DNA of 64,000 bases from Abditibacteriaceae bacterium. GTDB taxonomy: Bacteria; Armatimonadota; Abditibacteriia; Abditibacteriales; Abditibacteriaceae. Shown here piece by piece: positions 10,379 through 19,857 of this stretch. The stretch lies in assembly GCA_019239895.1 (NCBI GenBank), contig JAFAZH010000004.1, positions 124,001-188,000 of the forward strand. Reading direction: 5' to 3'. The notes beneath the pieces were generated by a model. It ran no database searches. It saw only the letters and a program-made list of their open reading frames with translations, and was not told where the DNA came from. The stretch's first letter is position 1. Every line of letters starts with the position of its first letter. The position numbers and the translations under genes were made by a program.

Positions 10379-11725
10379 TCACTCTCGCTCATACATCCAT
10401 TTACGGGCTAAACCTTTACCCCAACGCAACACTTTCCCGACTCGCCAGGATAATGGAGAACGTTGTATCGCCTCGGCTTCAGACTTCGCATATAATTCTT
10501 CGTAAACCTTTATCCAGGCATTGACTTTTTCCTGGCGCATTTCAGCAGCCAGGGGTTGTTGCGGGGCATTCAGTATTTCACGGTATAGGCTCTGAAAATT
10601 GGTGACATAGACTTCAGCGGTGAACTTCTCCTTAAACCTCTTAAAAGCGGCGGCACCCATGTCCATTCTTTTACGAGTATCATGCGCCAACTCTCCGATT
10701 TTATCGCACAGCATTTCAGCATTACCTATGGGCACAATAAAGCCTGACTCACCATCCACTATCATTTCCCCTGCGCCCCCTGAATCGGTGGCGATGACGG
10801 GCGTGCCTTCGGCCATCGCTTCCAATACAGCTAACGGGAAAGCATCGGTATAAGAAGGCAGCACAAAGAAACTGCTGCTTTCTAATAGCCATGTCACGTC
10901 ACGCCGAAAACCGAGATAAAGCACCGAATCTGTTAATCCTAAGTTTTTAATCTTCTGGCGCAAGGCACGCACGGCCCAAGGATTACCGCCACCCACGAGA
11001 ATAAAATACACCTGTTCGCCCCATTGTTTGCTGAGAGCGGCCGCTTCCAGCAATACATCGTGTCCCTTTTCTGGCACCAGGGAACCAACGGTGATAGCTA
11101 ATATGGCATCCGCAGGCACTCTTAATTCATCCCGCAAAGTCGGGCCGCGTTCTGCCTGTTGAGTTAAGGCCAGTGCTTCCCACTCAATGCCGTTATAAAC
11201 AACGCTTAACTTTTGGGGCGTTACCGCACCAACTAATCGAGCTTGCACGGCTTTAGATACCGTCACCACACGCTCTGAAAGTTCATCCATAACGTGATAA
11301 ACGGTTGGTAGAGGAAAGAGTGAGCGCAGTACGGGATGCACTTCTATTATTTCGTGAATATGCCACACATGCGGCACTCCCGTTAAGTAGGCGGCTAACG
11401 CTCCTTCCCAGATAACGGAAGTGTTGCTGTGAACGAGGTCAGGCTTCTCACGGCGGATAATCTCTACTAAGGGCTGTACCCGCTGCTGCACCGGACTACC
11501 CTGATAGTTGAACTCTGCCGAGGCCCGAATCCACCATTCAAGTGGGCTGATATAGGTGCGGATGCCTAGCGCCGCAATCTTCTGGCGCAACGGCCCCGGT
11601 GTGGGCAAGACAACGACTGGCTCAAACAAGTTTTTGTCGAGGTGCTTAACGAGTGTGAGCAGGCAGACTTCGGCTCCGCCGACGCGCGAAGAATGAGAAA
11701 CATAAAGTATCTTGATCCGGCTCAT
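10379..11725 (-). CDS. Glycosyltransferase, GT4 family
   Basis: The protein has 448 aa. The GT-B fold is recognisable from the N-terminal KILYVSHSSRVGGAEVCLLTL and the C-terminal donor-binding part: VGSLVPEKGHDVLLEAA, LGFRRDVTWLLESSSFFVLPSYTDAFPLAVLEAMAEGTPV split over about 290-335, then TDSGGAGEMIVDGESGFIV. GT4 enzymes transfer sugars from nucleotide-sugar donors with retention. A C-terminal tail of about 60 residues is rich in charged residues. It is the last gene of the polysaccharide operon and overlaps the upstream GT2 gene by 4 nt (ATGA), implying translational coupling. The exact sugar and linkage cannot be told. Confidence 0.9.
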   Translation of the reverse strand: MSRIKILYVSHSSRVGGAEVCLLTLVKHLDKNLFEPVVVLPTPGPLRQKIAALGIRTYISPLEWWIRASAEFNYQGSPVQQRVQPLVEIIRREKPDLVHSNTSVIWEGALAAYLTGVPHVWHIHEIIEVHPVLRSLFPLPTVYHVMDELSERVVTVSKAVQARLVGAVTPQKLSVVYNGIEWEALALTQQAERGPTLRDELRVPADAILAITVGSLVPEKGHDVLLEAAALSKQWGEQVYFILVGGGNPWAVRALRQKIKNLGLTDSVLYLGFRRDVTWLLESSSFFVLPSYTDAFPLAVLEAMAEGTPVIATDSGGAGEMIVDGESGFIVPIGNAEMLCDKIGELAHDTRKRMDMGAAAFKRFKEKFTAEVYVTNFQSLYREILNAPQQPLAAEMRQEKVNAWIKVYEELYAKSEAEAIQRSPLSWRVGKVLRWGKGLARKWMYERE

Positions 11726-12552
11726 GAAGCTTTATCCCCGGCTGAATTGGCTCCTAAGTTTTCCCTGTGCAGGAGCGTCTGCAAACGCTTTTTCAGGGGG
11801 CGACCTAAGATGCGCAAAAAGGGCCTAATCTGAGCCAGGGCCACCAGTTTTTCCTGCCAGTTAGCGGCATTTTTCAAGCGTGCCCGCAGAGTCATGCTGG
11901 CAACTCCGGCCAGGCGACGTTCGGTGAGGCTGTCCTCATGCCAACCATAACTATAAGGGCAAACATCGGGAATATGAACCATCTGAAAATGCTGGCGCAC
12001 CCGCAGCCAGTAGTCATAGTCTTCCGCTAAAAATAAGTTGCAGTCATAATCGCCAATCTGTTCATAGACACGGCGGCGATAGAGAAAACACGCGCCGACG
12101 CAGTTCTCCCGCATCAAGACCTCCGGCTCTGCTAAAGGTACAGGCCGCAGTAAATTCCCAGCGCCATCAACCGCTTTGTAATCACAATAGACAAACGACA
12201 CTGTTGGCCGCTGCTCCAATGCCCGCGCCATGATTGCTATGGCTTCCGCATGATACCAGTTATCATCACTTGTCCAGGTGAGATATTCGCCACGACTTTC
12301 TCGAAATCCTGTATTGAGTGCTGCGGGCAAGCCCTGATTATCCTGGCGCACGTAACGCACCCGTGCATCCTCTTTCTGGAACTGCGCCACGACCTGCGGG
12401 GTATCATCTTTTGAACCGTCATCCACCACAATGACTTCCAGATGGGAATACGTCTGCTGCAAGCAATGCCGTAAAGCACGCGGCAATCGCTCTGCTCGAT
12501 TATAAGTGGGCAGCACGATGCTCACTAATGGTTGCTGTGCTTCATCTAGCAT
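11722..12552 (-). CDS. Glycosyltransferase, GT2 family
   Basis: The protein has 276 aa with a GT-A fold. Signatures: SIVLPTYNRAERLPRALRHC at the start, VIVVDDGSKDDTPQVV for nucleotide binding, and the metal-binding acidic motif YLTWTSDDNWYH, where the usual DxD reads SDD. The ED-type catalytic segment is LAEDYDYWLRVRQHF. The enzyme adds a sugar to a growing glycan, probably on a lipid carrier at the cytosolic face. No transmembrane helix is visible. It overlaps both neighbours (11 nt with the upstream gene, 4 nt downstream), so it is firmly within the operon. Confidence 0.9.
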   Translation of the reverse strand: MLDEAQQPLVSIVLPTYNRAERLPRALRHCLQQTYSHLEVIVVDDGSKDDTPQVVAQFQKEDARVRYVRQDNQGLPAALNTGFRESRGEYLTWTSDDNWYHAEAIAIMARALEQRPTVSFVYCDYKAVDGAGNLLRPVPLAEPEVLMRENCVGACFLYRRRVYEQIGDYDCNLFLAEDYDYWLRVRQHFQMVHIPDVCPYSYGWHEDSLTERRLAGVASMTLRARLKNAANWQEKLVALAQIRPFLRILGRPLKKRLQTLLHRENLGANSAGDKAS

Positions 12553-13762
12553 GGTGTTGCACCCACGAGTCTACGATGGCTTTTAAGTGGAGCGCGACAG
12601 ATAGTGGCGAGAATTGCTGACGCATTTTTAGCATATTGGCTGATTGCTTCCTGTATTCTTCTACTGGCGGATTCTCAATAATAGCAACAACCTGATTGTG
12701 TAATTGAGTATAATCGTCCACGAGATAGCCAATGTTGCCCATGACTTGAAAGTAACTTTCCATTGCCGTCGAGCGACGCGCAATAATCGGCAAGCCATGC
12801 AGCAAAGCATCCAGCACAGAAGCACTGGCGATTAAACGATAGAACTCTGGGTCATGTAGCATAAGGCTGTAGTGCATTGTAGTCGCTAGGTCGTCGAACT
12901 TCTCACGGGGCAGCATCCCCCCGGCAGAGTGCGTGATGATATGTTGGCTTTCCTCGGCAGTCAAATTCATGTGCAACTCGCCTATCAAATAAAATTCGGC
13001 ACGTTGCGGGTATTGAGCGTGAATGTCACGAGCTAACTGCACGAACCAAGCGAAACCTTTTTCCTGACTACCAACACCCATAAACGCAAAACGCAGCGGC
13101 GGCGCAGCATTTATAGTTTTGGTTTCATGCCGATAGAATTGATAAGGAAAAGGTAGAGCCTCCAGGTAATTTCTTATCGGTGGTAATAATCGCTCTGCTT
13201 CAATTTTGATACTGTCGGATAAAACCACATAGTGCAAATTTCTACGATTGGCAGTAGATAGCACTCGCGCCAAAGAAATAATGCGGGCCAATGGATTGCG
13301 ACGCTTACGCGTCAGGTTACCCAGTACCGAGTGCAAAAATATAAGCGTGCCCTGATCTTTATAGAGGGAAAGTGACAACAAAACTTTCAGCACGAAGATA
13401 CTCTCTGCCGTCCCCGAACAAGCCGTGAGAACTGGCGCTTGCAACTTGGTTGTCGTTTGCAACATCTGTTTCCATAACTTCCACTCTTGCGGCAGGCGTT
13501 TGAAAAAACTGTACAGGTGGCGAGGTGGAATAGTGATAGGGTGCCAGATAATTCTTGGAGAAGTCGCCTCACTTAAAGCAGCCCTAACAAAATCCAGATG
13601 TTTGGCTTCGCCATAAAAATGGAGTTGGGCTGTCGGATAGGCGGCTTGAAAAGTTTCGACTAAAGCCGCATTGAATATGGCGTGCTCAAGACCCCAACAT
13701 ACCGGCTCGCAAAGCACAAGGGAAAGAACAAGGGGAAGCAAAACGGCCTTTTCATCTGCCAT
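12542..13762 (-). CDS. Putative GT-B glycosyltransferase
   Basis: The protein has 406 aa. No strong signature was recognised over the N-terminal half. The C-terminal half has a GT-B-like donor site: APPLRFAFMGVGSQEKGFAWF, then YLIGELHMNLT, and SVLDALLHGLPIIARRSTAM with GNIGYLVDDY. These correspond in position to the GT4-type E-x7-E/G-x-P-V region but are divergent. The context is strong, as it is surrounded by three other glycosyltransferases and overlaps the next by 11 nt. I infer a polysaccharide glycosyltransferase; sugar unknown. Confidence 0.7.
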   Translation of the reverse strand: MADEKAVLLPLVLSLVLCEPVCWGLEHAIFNAALVETFQAAYPTAQLHFYGEAKHLDFVRAALSEATSPRIIWHPITIPPRHLYSFFKRLPQEWKLWKQMLQTTTKLQAPVLTACSGTAESIFVLKVLLSLSLYKDQGTLIFLHSVLGNLTRKRRNPLARIISLARVLSTANRRNLHYVVLSDSIKIEAERLLPPIRNYLEALPFPYQFYRHETKTINAAPPLRFAFMGVGSQEKGFAWFVQLARDIHAQYPQRAEFYLIGELHMNLTAEESQHIITHSAGGMLPREKFDDLATTMHYSLMLHDPEFYRLIASASVLDALLHGLPIIARRSTAMESYFQVMGNIGYLVDDYTQLHNQVVAIIENPPVEEYRKQSANMLKMRQQFSPLSVALHLKAIVDSWVQHHAR

Positions 13763-13769
13763 AGTTAAG

Positions 13770-14903
13770 CTAAAGTTGTTTGCTATTCGCTTTATGCCCT
13801 ACCACCTGATCTAAAGCCTTCAGAAAAGTTTCTGCCGAGTTTCGGGCACAGAATCTCGCAGCCTGCTTCAGTCCTTTTGCCGCCAACTCTGCTCTGAGCA
13901 ATTCATCAGACGCAAGTTTAAGTATCGCCCCGGATAGTGAACCCTCATCATCCGGATCGAGATAAAGCGCGGCCTCACCACAGACTTCGGGCAGTGAGCT
14001 TAAACGATAAGTAATCACCGGACATCCCAGGCCCATCGCTTCCAGTGGTGGCAGACCAAAACCTTCATAACGCGAGGGGTAAACCAAGGCAAGCGCATGG
14101 CGATAGAAGCCTGTTAAAGCTGCATCCGAGACATAGCCGATTTCCTGAACGCCTCCCAGTTGAATAGCCTCCTCTAAGTTCTGTGAGAACTGAGGCGAAA
14201 TCGGATGGGCCTGTCCCACCAGATAAAGCGGAACTTTCAAATTGCCAGCACGCCAGAGTTTAAGGAAGGTCTCAACCAAAAGTTCAATTCCTTTGCGACG
14301 ATCATAGCCACCACAATAAAGAAAGTAGGGTTGTTGAACCAGAGGATTGACGACATCCTCCTGGCTATCCTGCCTTAGCAGTGCGGTAGGATAAACCACG
14401 ACAGGCTCCTGCGCAACCCGAAACTCGCTGGTAATGTTGCCCTGAGAAAAGTAAGAATCGGTAATTACTAAATCGGCTTGTTCCAGGTCATGTTGAAGCT
14501 GGGTTCGATAATTTATTTCCGCCTGCACATCAGGGAAATAGTCAGGAATGGAAAAGGGCAGCACATCATGGAGTGTCATGACCTTTAAGGCTTTACTCCG
14601 CCCCACCAGTGCTGGCATTCCTCCATTCCAGGGGAAATGAAGCACATCCAAGCTGTGCTTCGCGGTATAGAATGGCACGGCTACCTGTCGCCAGATTCGT
14701 CGTGGTAGGGAGCGGCCCCAGCGAATGCTGTGCAGGTTGGGAGGAAGAGGACAAACCAATGGTCTACGATGAATAACTGTGATTTGCAGTTTGGGATTAA
14801 GCTTTAAACATCCTTCATAGAGGGCTAAAGTCGCCTTGGCAATTCCCGTCCAGGGAATTTCAAAGACAGCACCATCCACCAAGAAGCTGTTGACATCGGT
14901 CAT
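13770..14903 (-). CDS. Glycosyltransferase, GT4 family
   Basis: The protein has 377 aa. It resembles mannosyltransferase-like GT4 enzymes: the N-terminal half carries HFPWNGGMPALVGRSKALKV with MTLHDVLPFSIPDYFP, a DxLP-type motif common in WbaZ-like proteins. The C-terminal half has FLYCGGYDRRKGIELLVETF, IGYVSDAALTGFYRHALALVYPS and YEGFGLPPLEAMGLGCPVI. The last is the canonical E-x7-E donor-binding motif. It lies 8 nt upstream of the next glycosyltransferase and 73 nt downstream of the polytopic membrane protein, in the same operon. The specific sugar cannot be derived. Confidence 0.9.
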   Translation of the reverse strand: MTDVNSFLVDGAVFEIPWTGIAKATLALYEGCLKLNPKLQITVIHRRPLVCPLPPNLHSIRWGRSLPRRIWRQVAVPFYTAKHSLDVLHFPWNGGMPALVGRSKALKVMTLHDVLPFSIPDYFPDVQAEINYRTQLQHDLEQADLVITDSYFSQGNITSEFRVAQEPVVVYPTALLRQDSQEDVVNPLVQQPYFLYCGGYDRRKGIELLVETFLKLWRAGNLKVPLYLVGQAHPISPQFSQNLEEAIQLGGVQEIGYVSDAALTGFYRHALALVYPSRYEGFGLPPLEAMGLGCPVITYRLSSLPEVCGEAALYLDPDDEGSLSGAILKLASDELLRAELAAKGLKQAARFCARNSAETFLKALDQVVGHKANSKQL

Positions 14904-14976
14904 GTCTTTTATTTTGAATCTGTTAGGCAGCCCGTTCCATAGGTTGCTTTAATCTATCTCTTCGAGCCTTAATTGC

Positions 14977-16527
14977 TCATTGCGCTATCGTCACTGTTTG
15001 CACGCCATAGTAGCCAGCGATACATTGATTCGTCCAGTAGCCAGGATCACGATTAAGCCCTTCCAGTCCCCACACATTCGGCACATCGCTTGTTGTTGCA
15101 TGAGCCACCCCATTAGCATGAGCCATGCGCAAGGATTGATCGCGCTGATCCCACAATTCGGCACGGGTCTTAGCCTCTGGAATACTGGCGAATAAATTTT
15201 GAGCCGCAACAACTGGATTCGACCACAGCCACCACGCCGCTAAACCATAAGAAAACAAAACTCCTAAAACCGCTACAGGTCGCATACTCGCCTGCTCCAC
15301 TGGTGCCGCATCACGCAGCATCAACCCTACAATATAACCTACTCCAACCATTGTGCAGACAAAGATAAAAGTTGGGGTAATGACAGCCCGATAGGGCGGC
15401 TGCCCACTTAAGGCATAGCTGGTCGGCACATAGCAGAAATACATTAATACCAGCCCCCCCAAGAGTACTATGAGAACTTCCCAGAATCGTCGTTTAGCCG
15501 GGGGCAGAGCCAGCGCCGCCTCCCGCTTTGCAGCCAAGCCAAAAACCGCACCGAAGCCAAGCAGCCAGGGGGCCGCTGCGATGATGCGCGCTAAAAACAG
15601 AACGTAATAGAACTGGGCAATTTCCAACACGCGCATTAAACCGGGTGGATGGGGCAATGATGCCTGCCGCATCGCATTGCCGGGCGCAATGACGACAATG
15701 ACAGCCGTTAGCACTGCCCCGGCCAGACCTGCGGCACAAAAGGTTAATAATTGACGGCGAGCCGGAGTAGGAATCTGCCAGGCGGCCACTGTTAGGCCGA
15801 ACACCAGCATAACCTGAAGCAACATATAAATTTCGTTAAACCCACCCGCCACAAAAGCCAGCAAAAAATGAACAATAGAAGCTCTTACCCATGCGGTTGA
15901 AGGTTTAGCTTCCGAAGCGCGGGCGACGTGAATCCAACGGATAACTAAAGCACAGTGAAAGGTGCCCAGCATCAGGGGTGCTAAATAGCGGAGCGCACCA
16001 TTCTCCCACAAAAACGACTGCCCCAGCGCAGGAGACAACAGCAAAGTAGCAACACTAATAAGCCCTGCTATCAATAGTGCAGGAAGCGGTATAGAAAGCT
16101 TAGGGCGAGAACTTATTCCAGAAGTCAGTTCCGTTGTAGCCCAACTTAAACCAACCAGCCACAAGAAGAGCAGCAAAGTTGGCATCCACCGCGTTGTTAC
16201 TGGCCCAATGGACGACACCACATCCATCAAGAAGTGCAGCGTGAAGCAGCCCTGAAAATTTTGATACCAGTACTTTTGCGCGCCTATCATACCCAACTGG
16301 TGGACTTTTTGGGCAAAGCAAAAGTCATCCGCCACATAGCGGGAGTAGTAACCCAGCCACATAAAGAGCGGAACTAAAACTAAAAAGCAAACCCCTACGA
16401 TATAAGACAGCACGCTCATCCACCAGTCGGGCGAATTTAACTTGCCACGGGGAGCAGTGGGGGGAGGCGTTTTAAGCGTTGCTTTAAGTGGCGTTTTAAG
16501 CGGTGCTTTAACCGATTTTGAATTCAT
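14977..16527 (-). CDS. Polytopic membrane protein of the polysaccharide operon
   Basis: The protein has 516 aa. About 11-13 hydrophobic segments are visible after a cytosolic Lys/Thr/Pro-rich N-terminus (about 1-35, with repeats of KTPLKATLKTP). The segment between the first two helices contains YYSRYVADDFCFAQKVHQLG, and the loop after the last helix ends in a roughly 70-residue extracytoplasmic tail. An acidic pair just after the first helix (ADDF) followed by many helices is typical of GT-C-fold glycosyltransferases and DUF6056-like proteins; that assignment is tentative. In this operon it could attach a side-group or transfer sugars on the periplasmic face. Confidence 0.7.
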   Translation of the reverse strand: MNSKSVKAPLKTPLKATLKTPPPTAPRGKLNSPDWWMSVLSYIVGVCFLVLVPLFMWLGYYSRYVADDFCFAQKVHQLGMIGAQKYWYQNFQGCFTLHFLMDVVSSIGPVTTRWMPTLLLFLWLVGLSWATTELTSGISSRPKLSIPLPALLIAGLISVATLLLSPALGQSFLWENGALRYLAPLMLGTFHCALVIRWIHVARASEAKPSTAWVRASIVHFLLAFVAGGFNEIYMLLQVMLVFGLTVAAWQIPTPARRQLLTFCAAGLAGAVLTAVIVVIAPGNAMRQASLPHPPGLMRVLEIAQFYYVLFLARIIAAAPWLLGFGAVFGLAAKREAALALPPAKRRFWEVLIVLLGGLVLMYFCYVPTSYALSGQPPYRAVITPTFIFVCTMVGVGYIVGLMLRDAAPVEQASMRPVAVLGVLFSYGLAAWWLWSNPVVAAQNLFASIPEAKTRAELWDQRDQSLRMAHANGVAHATTSDVPNVWGLEGLNRDPGYWTNQCIAGYYGVQTVTIAQ

Positions 16528-16585
16528 AATGGTCTATTTTTCCTCAAAACCAGATAAAGTGGATAGCTTCTCTTCCGGGCTTACA

Positions 16586-17329
16586 TTAATGGTCTGGCTG
16601 ATGGGAGGAGTCATACTCCTCAATAACTTTAGCCGCCGGGCCATCGGCGCGGAGCGCATGATTATCTAACCACAGCACACGATCACTGACACGAGCAATG
16701 GCACGCATGTCGTGGGACACAAAGAAAATCGTCACGCCCCGCTGCTTAAACTCTTCAATTTTGGCGTAGCACTTTTCCTGGAATTGCACATCGCCTACGG
16801 CCAACACTTCATCTACCAGCAACACATCTGGCTCGACATGCACTGCTACCGAAAATCCTAAGCGCGTAATCATACCAGAAGAGAAGTGTTTGACCTTGGT
16901 ATCCATAAACTCGCCGATTTCGGCAAAATCAATGATGGCAGGTAAGCGGCGCTCAATTTCGGCGCGGTCTAAACCAAGGATAACGCCATTCAGAAACACG
17001 TTTTCGATGCCTGTAAACTCCGGGTGAAAACCAGCTCCTAATTCTAAGAGAGTCGCCACTCTGCCGCGCACCGTAATATGTCCGGTGGTGGGGCGATAAA
17101 TGCGCGCTAAAAGGGCTAACAGGGTTGACTTGCCGGAACCATTGCTGCCAATGACGCCCACTGTTTGACCGCGTGGCACAGTAAAGGAAATATCGTGTAA
17201 GGCGACAAACTCTTCGGCTCGCGCAAACTGAAACCGGAGCCATTTAAAAGCCGCCGCTTTAACGCTGGCTTCCCGATGCATCACCCGGAATGTCTTCGAT
17301 ACATTTTCGACTTCAATAGAATTGGTCAT
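16586..17329 (-). CDS. ABC transporter ATPase for polysaccharide export (Wzt/TagH-like)
   Basis: The protein has 247 aa. Walker A is GVIGSNGSGKSTLLALLARI, the signature loop is HFSSGMITRLGF, Walker B is DVLLVDEVLAVGD and the switch His is in IFFVSHDM. Wzt/KpsT/TagH ATPases power export of lipid-linked polysaccharide with a two-subunit membrane partner, here the adjacent upstream gene. It lacks the extra C-terminal carbohydrate-binding domain that some Wzt proteins use to recognise a capped chain end. Residues 1-3 (MTN) are encoded within a tandem ATTGGTC repeat that contains four overlapping ATGs, of which only the last opens this frame. Confidence 0.95.
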   Translation of the reverse strand: MTNSIEVENVSKTFRVMHREASVKAAAFKWLRFQFARAEEFVALHDISFTVPRGQTVGVIGSNGSGKSTLLALLARIYRPTTGHITVRGRVATLLELGAGFHPEFTGIENVFLNGVILGLDRAEIERRLPAIIDFAEIGEFMDTKVKHFSSGMITRLGFSVAVHVEPDVLLVDEVLAVGDVQFQEKCYAKIEEFKQRGVTIFFVSHDMRAIARVSDRVLWLDNHALRADGPAAKVIEEYDSSHQPDH

Positions 17330-17350
17330 TGGTCATTGGTCATTGGTCAT
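17321..17350. repeat. Tandem 7-bp repeat (ATTGGTC x4) overlapping the ABC ATPase start codon
   Basis: Four direct copies of ATTGGTC occupy 17321-17348. On the minus strand each copy carries ATG-ACC-AA, so potential starts lie at 17350, 17343, 17336 and 17329. The first three run into early stops; the one at 17329 begins the ATPase. An inverted copy (ATGACCAATGAC) at about 17374-17385 could pair with the repeat and hide the start. Confidence 0.75.
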
Positions 17351-17395
17351 CTGGCTGCGTTTACTCAAGGCAAATGACCAATGACAGAGGACAAG

Positions 17396-18322
17396 CTAAA
17401 GTCTTTCGACCATTTCCCATTTATAATGTTCAAACAGCAGAAATCCTACGCCTAGGACGCAGGTACTCACCACGCACGCTAAAGAGAAATAGCCCCAGGG
17501 CACACCCACAGCAGGCAACTGTACACCTTTTTGAGTGACCGTTGGGGGCAAGAGCAAGGCACGTTGATAAGTCACCAACAGTGCAGCTACCGGATTAAGC
17601 ATATAAATATCGTACACGCCCTTGGCCTTAACTTGCTCGATAGGATAAAGAATCGGCACGGCGTAGAAAAAAAGTTGGAGCAGCGCCGTTACAATGAAAC
17701 GGACATCTTCATAAAAAACGTTCAGGTAGGCCAGGATTAAGCTAAAGCCCAGGCACAACACAATCATAAAAAAGATAACCGGCAACACTAGGAAAATCTC
17801 TGGACGCAACGGGCCAGGATAAACGCCATTGACAAACAGATGGCTGGGATAGGTGCCTAAGACAAAGAAATAGAGAATCGTAAAAGCAAAAGCAATCGCA
17901 AAGTGAAAGAGATTCCCTAAGAGGGTTGCCAAAGGCAGAATAGCGCGGGGAAAATAGACTTTACGCACGAGGGTGGCATTATTGACAATCGCCACGCAAC
18001 CGTCGGCTAAAGAGACCTGAAAGAAGTTCCACAAAAAGAGAATGAAGAGATAAGCGGAATAATCCTTAACTGGAGTCGGCAAGATGAACTTCATTAAGAC
18101 CGTAATCACTGCAATCTGCATCAAAGGATTGAGCAGACTCCACGCAATGCCACCAATCGAGTTCTTGTAACGCAGTTTCAAATCGCGCCGCACCAATTCG
18201 AGAATCAGTGGACGGAAGCGCCATATTTCTGCGAGTGAACTCATTGCAGTTTCGCGTTCTGAACTTGATTGAGAGGTGGGACTATCAAAAGCCTGGACGG
18301 GATGCGACGCCGATAGCGACAA
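17396..18322 (-). CDS. ABC-2 type permease for polysaccharide export (Wzm/TagG-like)
   Basis: The protein has 308 aa, of which about 40 at the N-terminus are polar and the rest hold six predicted helices. The family motif LVRRDLKLRYKNSIGGIAWSLLNPL is seen before the first helix, and YEDVRFIVTALLQLFFYAVPILYP near residue 215. It would form the channel through which lipid-linked glycan crosses the inner membrane, energised by the ATPase encoded 66 nt downstream. It is the first gene of the 8-kb polysaccharide operon, so the promoter should lie at about 18323-18383. Confidence 0.93.
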   Translation of the reverse strand: MSLSASHPVQAFDSPTSQSSSERETAMSSLAEIWRFRPLILELVRRDLKLRYKNSIGGIAWSLLNPLMQIAVITVLMKFILPTPVKDYSAYLFILFLWNFFQVSLADGCVAIVNNATLVRKVYFPRAILPLATLLGNLFHFAIAFAFTILYFFVLGTYPSHLFVNGVYPGPLRPEIFLVLPVIFFMIVLCLGFSLILAYLNVFYEDVRFIVTALLQLFFYAVPILYPIEQVKAKGVYDIYMLNPVAALLVTYQRALLLPPTVTQKGVQLPAVGVPWGYFSLACVVSTCVLGVGFLLFEHYKWEMVERL

Positions 18323-18383
18323 GCTCGCTTGCCTCCTTCACAACGCCTTGAATTGCATTCTTTAGTTTACCATTGCACTCAAA

Positions 18384-19766
18384 TTATTCTTGGGGCAGAA
18401 TGAGGGCAACGGCATGGGCCTGGAGATATTTTTGGGCGACACGGCGCACATCGGCAGCAGTGACAGCCGCGACGCGTTTGGGCCACTCGGTGTCAGAGGG
18501 TGCGCCAACAGCAGGGTCCAGAGCAGTTTGAAAGGCACGCTCCCGCAGCCCTTCACGCTCCACCGCCCAGTTGCCGCGTACATAATTCTTAGCACGCTCT
18601 AACTCCCTGGTGGGTAAGGAAGTGTTACGGAGTTTGCTCACTTCCTCCAGAATAACATTTTTCACTTCATCCACATGCTGGGCATCCATCTGGGCGAAAG
18701 CGATTAACTCGCTGTTATAACGGCGTGGCGTATATTGCACCGCCACCTGCGTAGCTGTCACTTTGGAGCTGCCGGGGCGTCCACCTAAAAGACGTTGCGG
18801 CAAACGGGCGAGGGAAGATTCTCCCAGAGCCGAAGCCAGGACGCGCAGGGCAGGCTGATCGGCATCTTTGAGGCCAGCGACAGAATAGGCAATAAACACC
18901 CAGGCGGCAGGCGAGCGCATCTGCGTCTGGCGCACTACAGCAGCCTGCTGTGCAGTATCGGGAGGGGCAAAGTAAGGGGTCGGGCTTTCCGTTACCAAAT
19001 TGCCTTTGCCGGTGGCGATCTGGCTCAAACGCTGCCGTAGCTGCGCCGGATTTAAATCCCCGGTAACGGCGATGGTAAAACGTGTGGGCTGAAAATACTG
19101 CGTATGCAGGGTGCGAATCTTGTCCGTGGTTAGACTGGCCAATGAGTCGTTGGTGCCATTTTCTGGCAGACCGTAGGCGGTTAATTCGCCGCGTGCATCA
19201 TGGTAGAGTTGAACGCGCAAAGCCGTGACAGCCTGCTGCGAGATTTCATCGGCACTGTTGTCTAAACGAGATTGCAACCGTCGTCGTGCCACGTCCACAT
19301 CCTGATCGGCAAGCCGGGGATGCTGCACTACATTTAAGAGCAAATCGAGCAGGTGACCCGTACTGCCACTATCTCCGACGGCCCAGAACTCGATAACATC
19401 ATCCGCTACACCCGCGCCCATACGACCACCAACAGCTTCCATTTCGCGTTGCAGTTGAACGATAGTGCGCGCATTGTTACTACCCTGCGTCCCCCGTTGT
19501 GAGGCGCGCAGCATGGCTTCCGTCAGCAGGCGACGCCAGCCAGCGTTCGCCACCGTTTCATCGGCAGCACCGGCGCGCACTAAGAGGGAAATGGCGACGC
19601 GGGGGGCGGTGTGATCTTCACGAGTGACCAGAGTTATGCCATTGGGCAGCACGGTTGGGGCAGCAGGCAAGGCATCTGCCCAGACCAGTTTCTTACTGCC
19701 CACAAGACAGCAGAACATACCTAACACCAGCATCAACGTTTTACGCTGTCGCTTGGCGGTTGTCAT
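18384..19766 (-). CDS. M16-family protein, probably non-catalytic subunit, exported
   Basis: The protein is 460 aa from the ATG at 19766. That start gives a signal peptide (MTTAKRQRKTLMLVLGMFCC...LVWADA); an ATG at 19808 would add 14 residues. M16 metallopeptidases fold as two homologous alpha/beta halves and often work as pairs. The position that normally holds HxxEH reads AGWRRLLTEAML, so zinc cannot be bound in the usual way. The C-terminal half (PTPYFAPPDTAQQAAVVRQ, then AWVFIAYSVAGLKDADQPAL) matches M16 C-domains. The upstream gene encodes a second M16 protein, so a periplasmic heterodimer is likely. Confidence 0.88.
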   Translation of the reverse strand: MTTAKRQRKTLMLVLGMFCCLVGSKKLVWADALPAAPTVLPNGITLVTREDHTAPRVAISLLVRAGAADETVANAGWRRLLTEAMLRASQRGTQGSNNARTIVQLQREMEAVGGRMGAGVADDVIEFWAVGDSGSTGHLLDLLLNVVQHPRLADQDVDVARRRLQSRLDNSADEISQQAVTALRVQLYHDARGELTAYGLPENGTNDSLASLTTDKIRTLHTQYFQPTRFTIAVTGDLNPAQLRQRLSQIATGKGNLVTESPTPYFAPPDTAQQAAVVRQTQMRSPAAWVFIAYSVAGLKDADQPALRVLASALGESSLARLPQRLLGGRPGSSKVTATQVAVQYTPRRYNSELIAFAQMDAQHVDEVKNVILEEVSKLRNTSLPTRELERAKNYVRGNWAVEREGLRERAFQTALDPAVGAPSDTEWPKRVAAVTAADVRRVAQKYLQAHAVALILPQE

Positions 19767-19857
19767 GTGGATTCGACTATGGGTGTCTATGGCTCGAAGA
19801 ATCTGCATTTTATACTTTGCACTTTAGAAGTCATTAAAATCAGGATTTTACAGCCGG

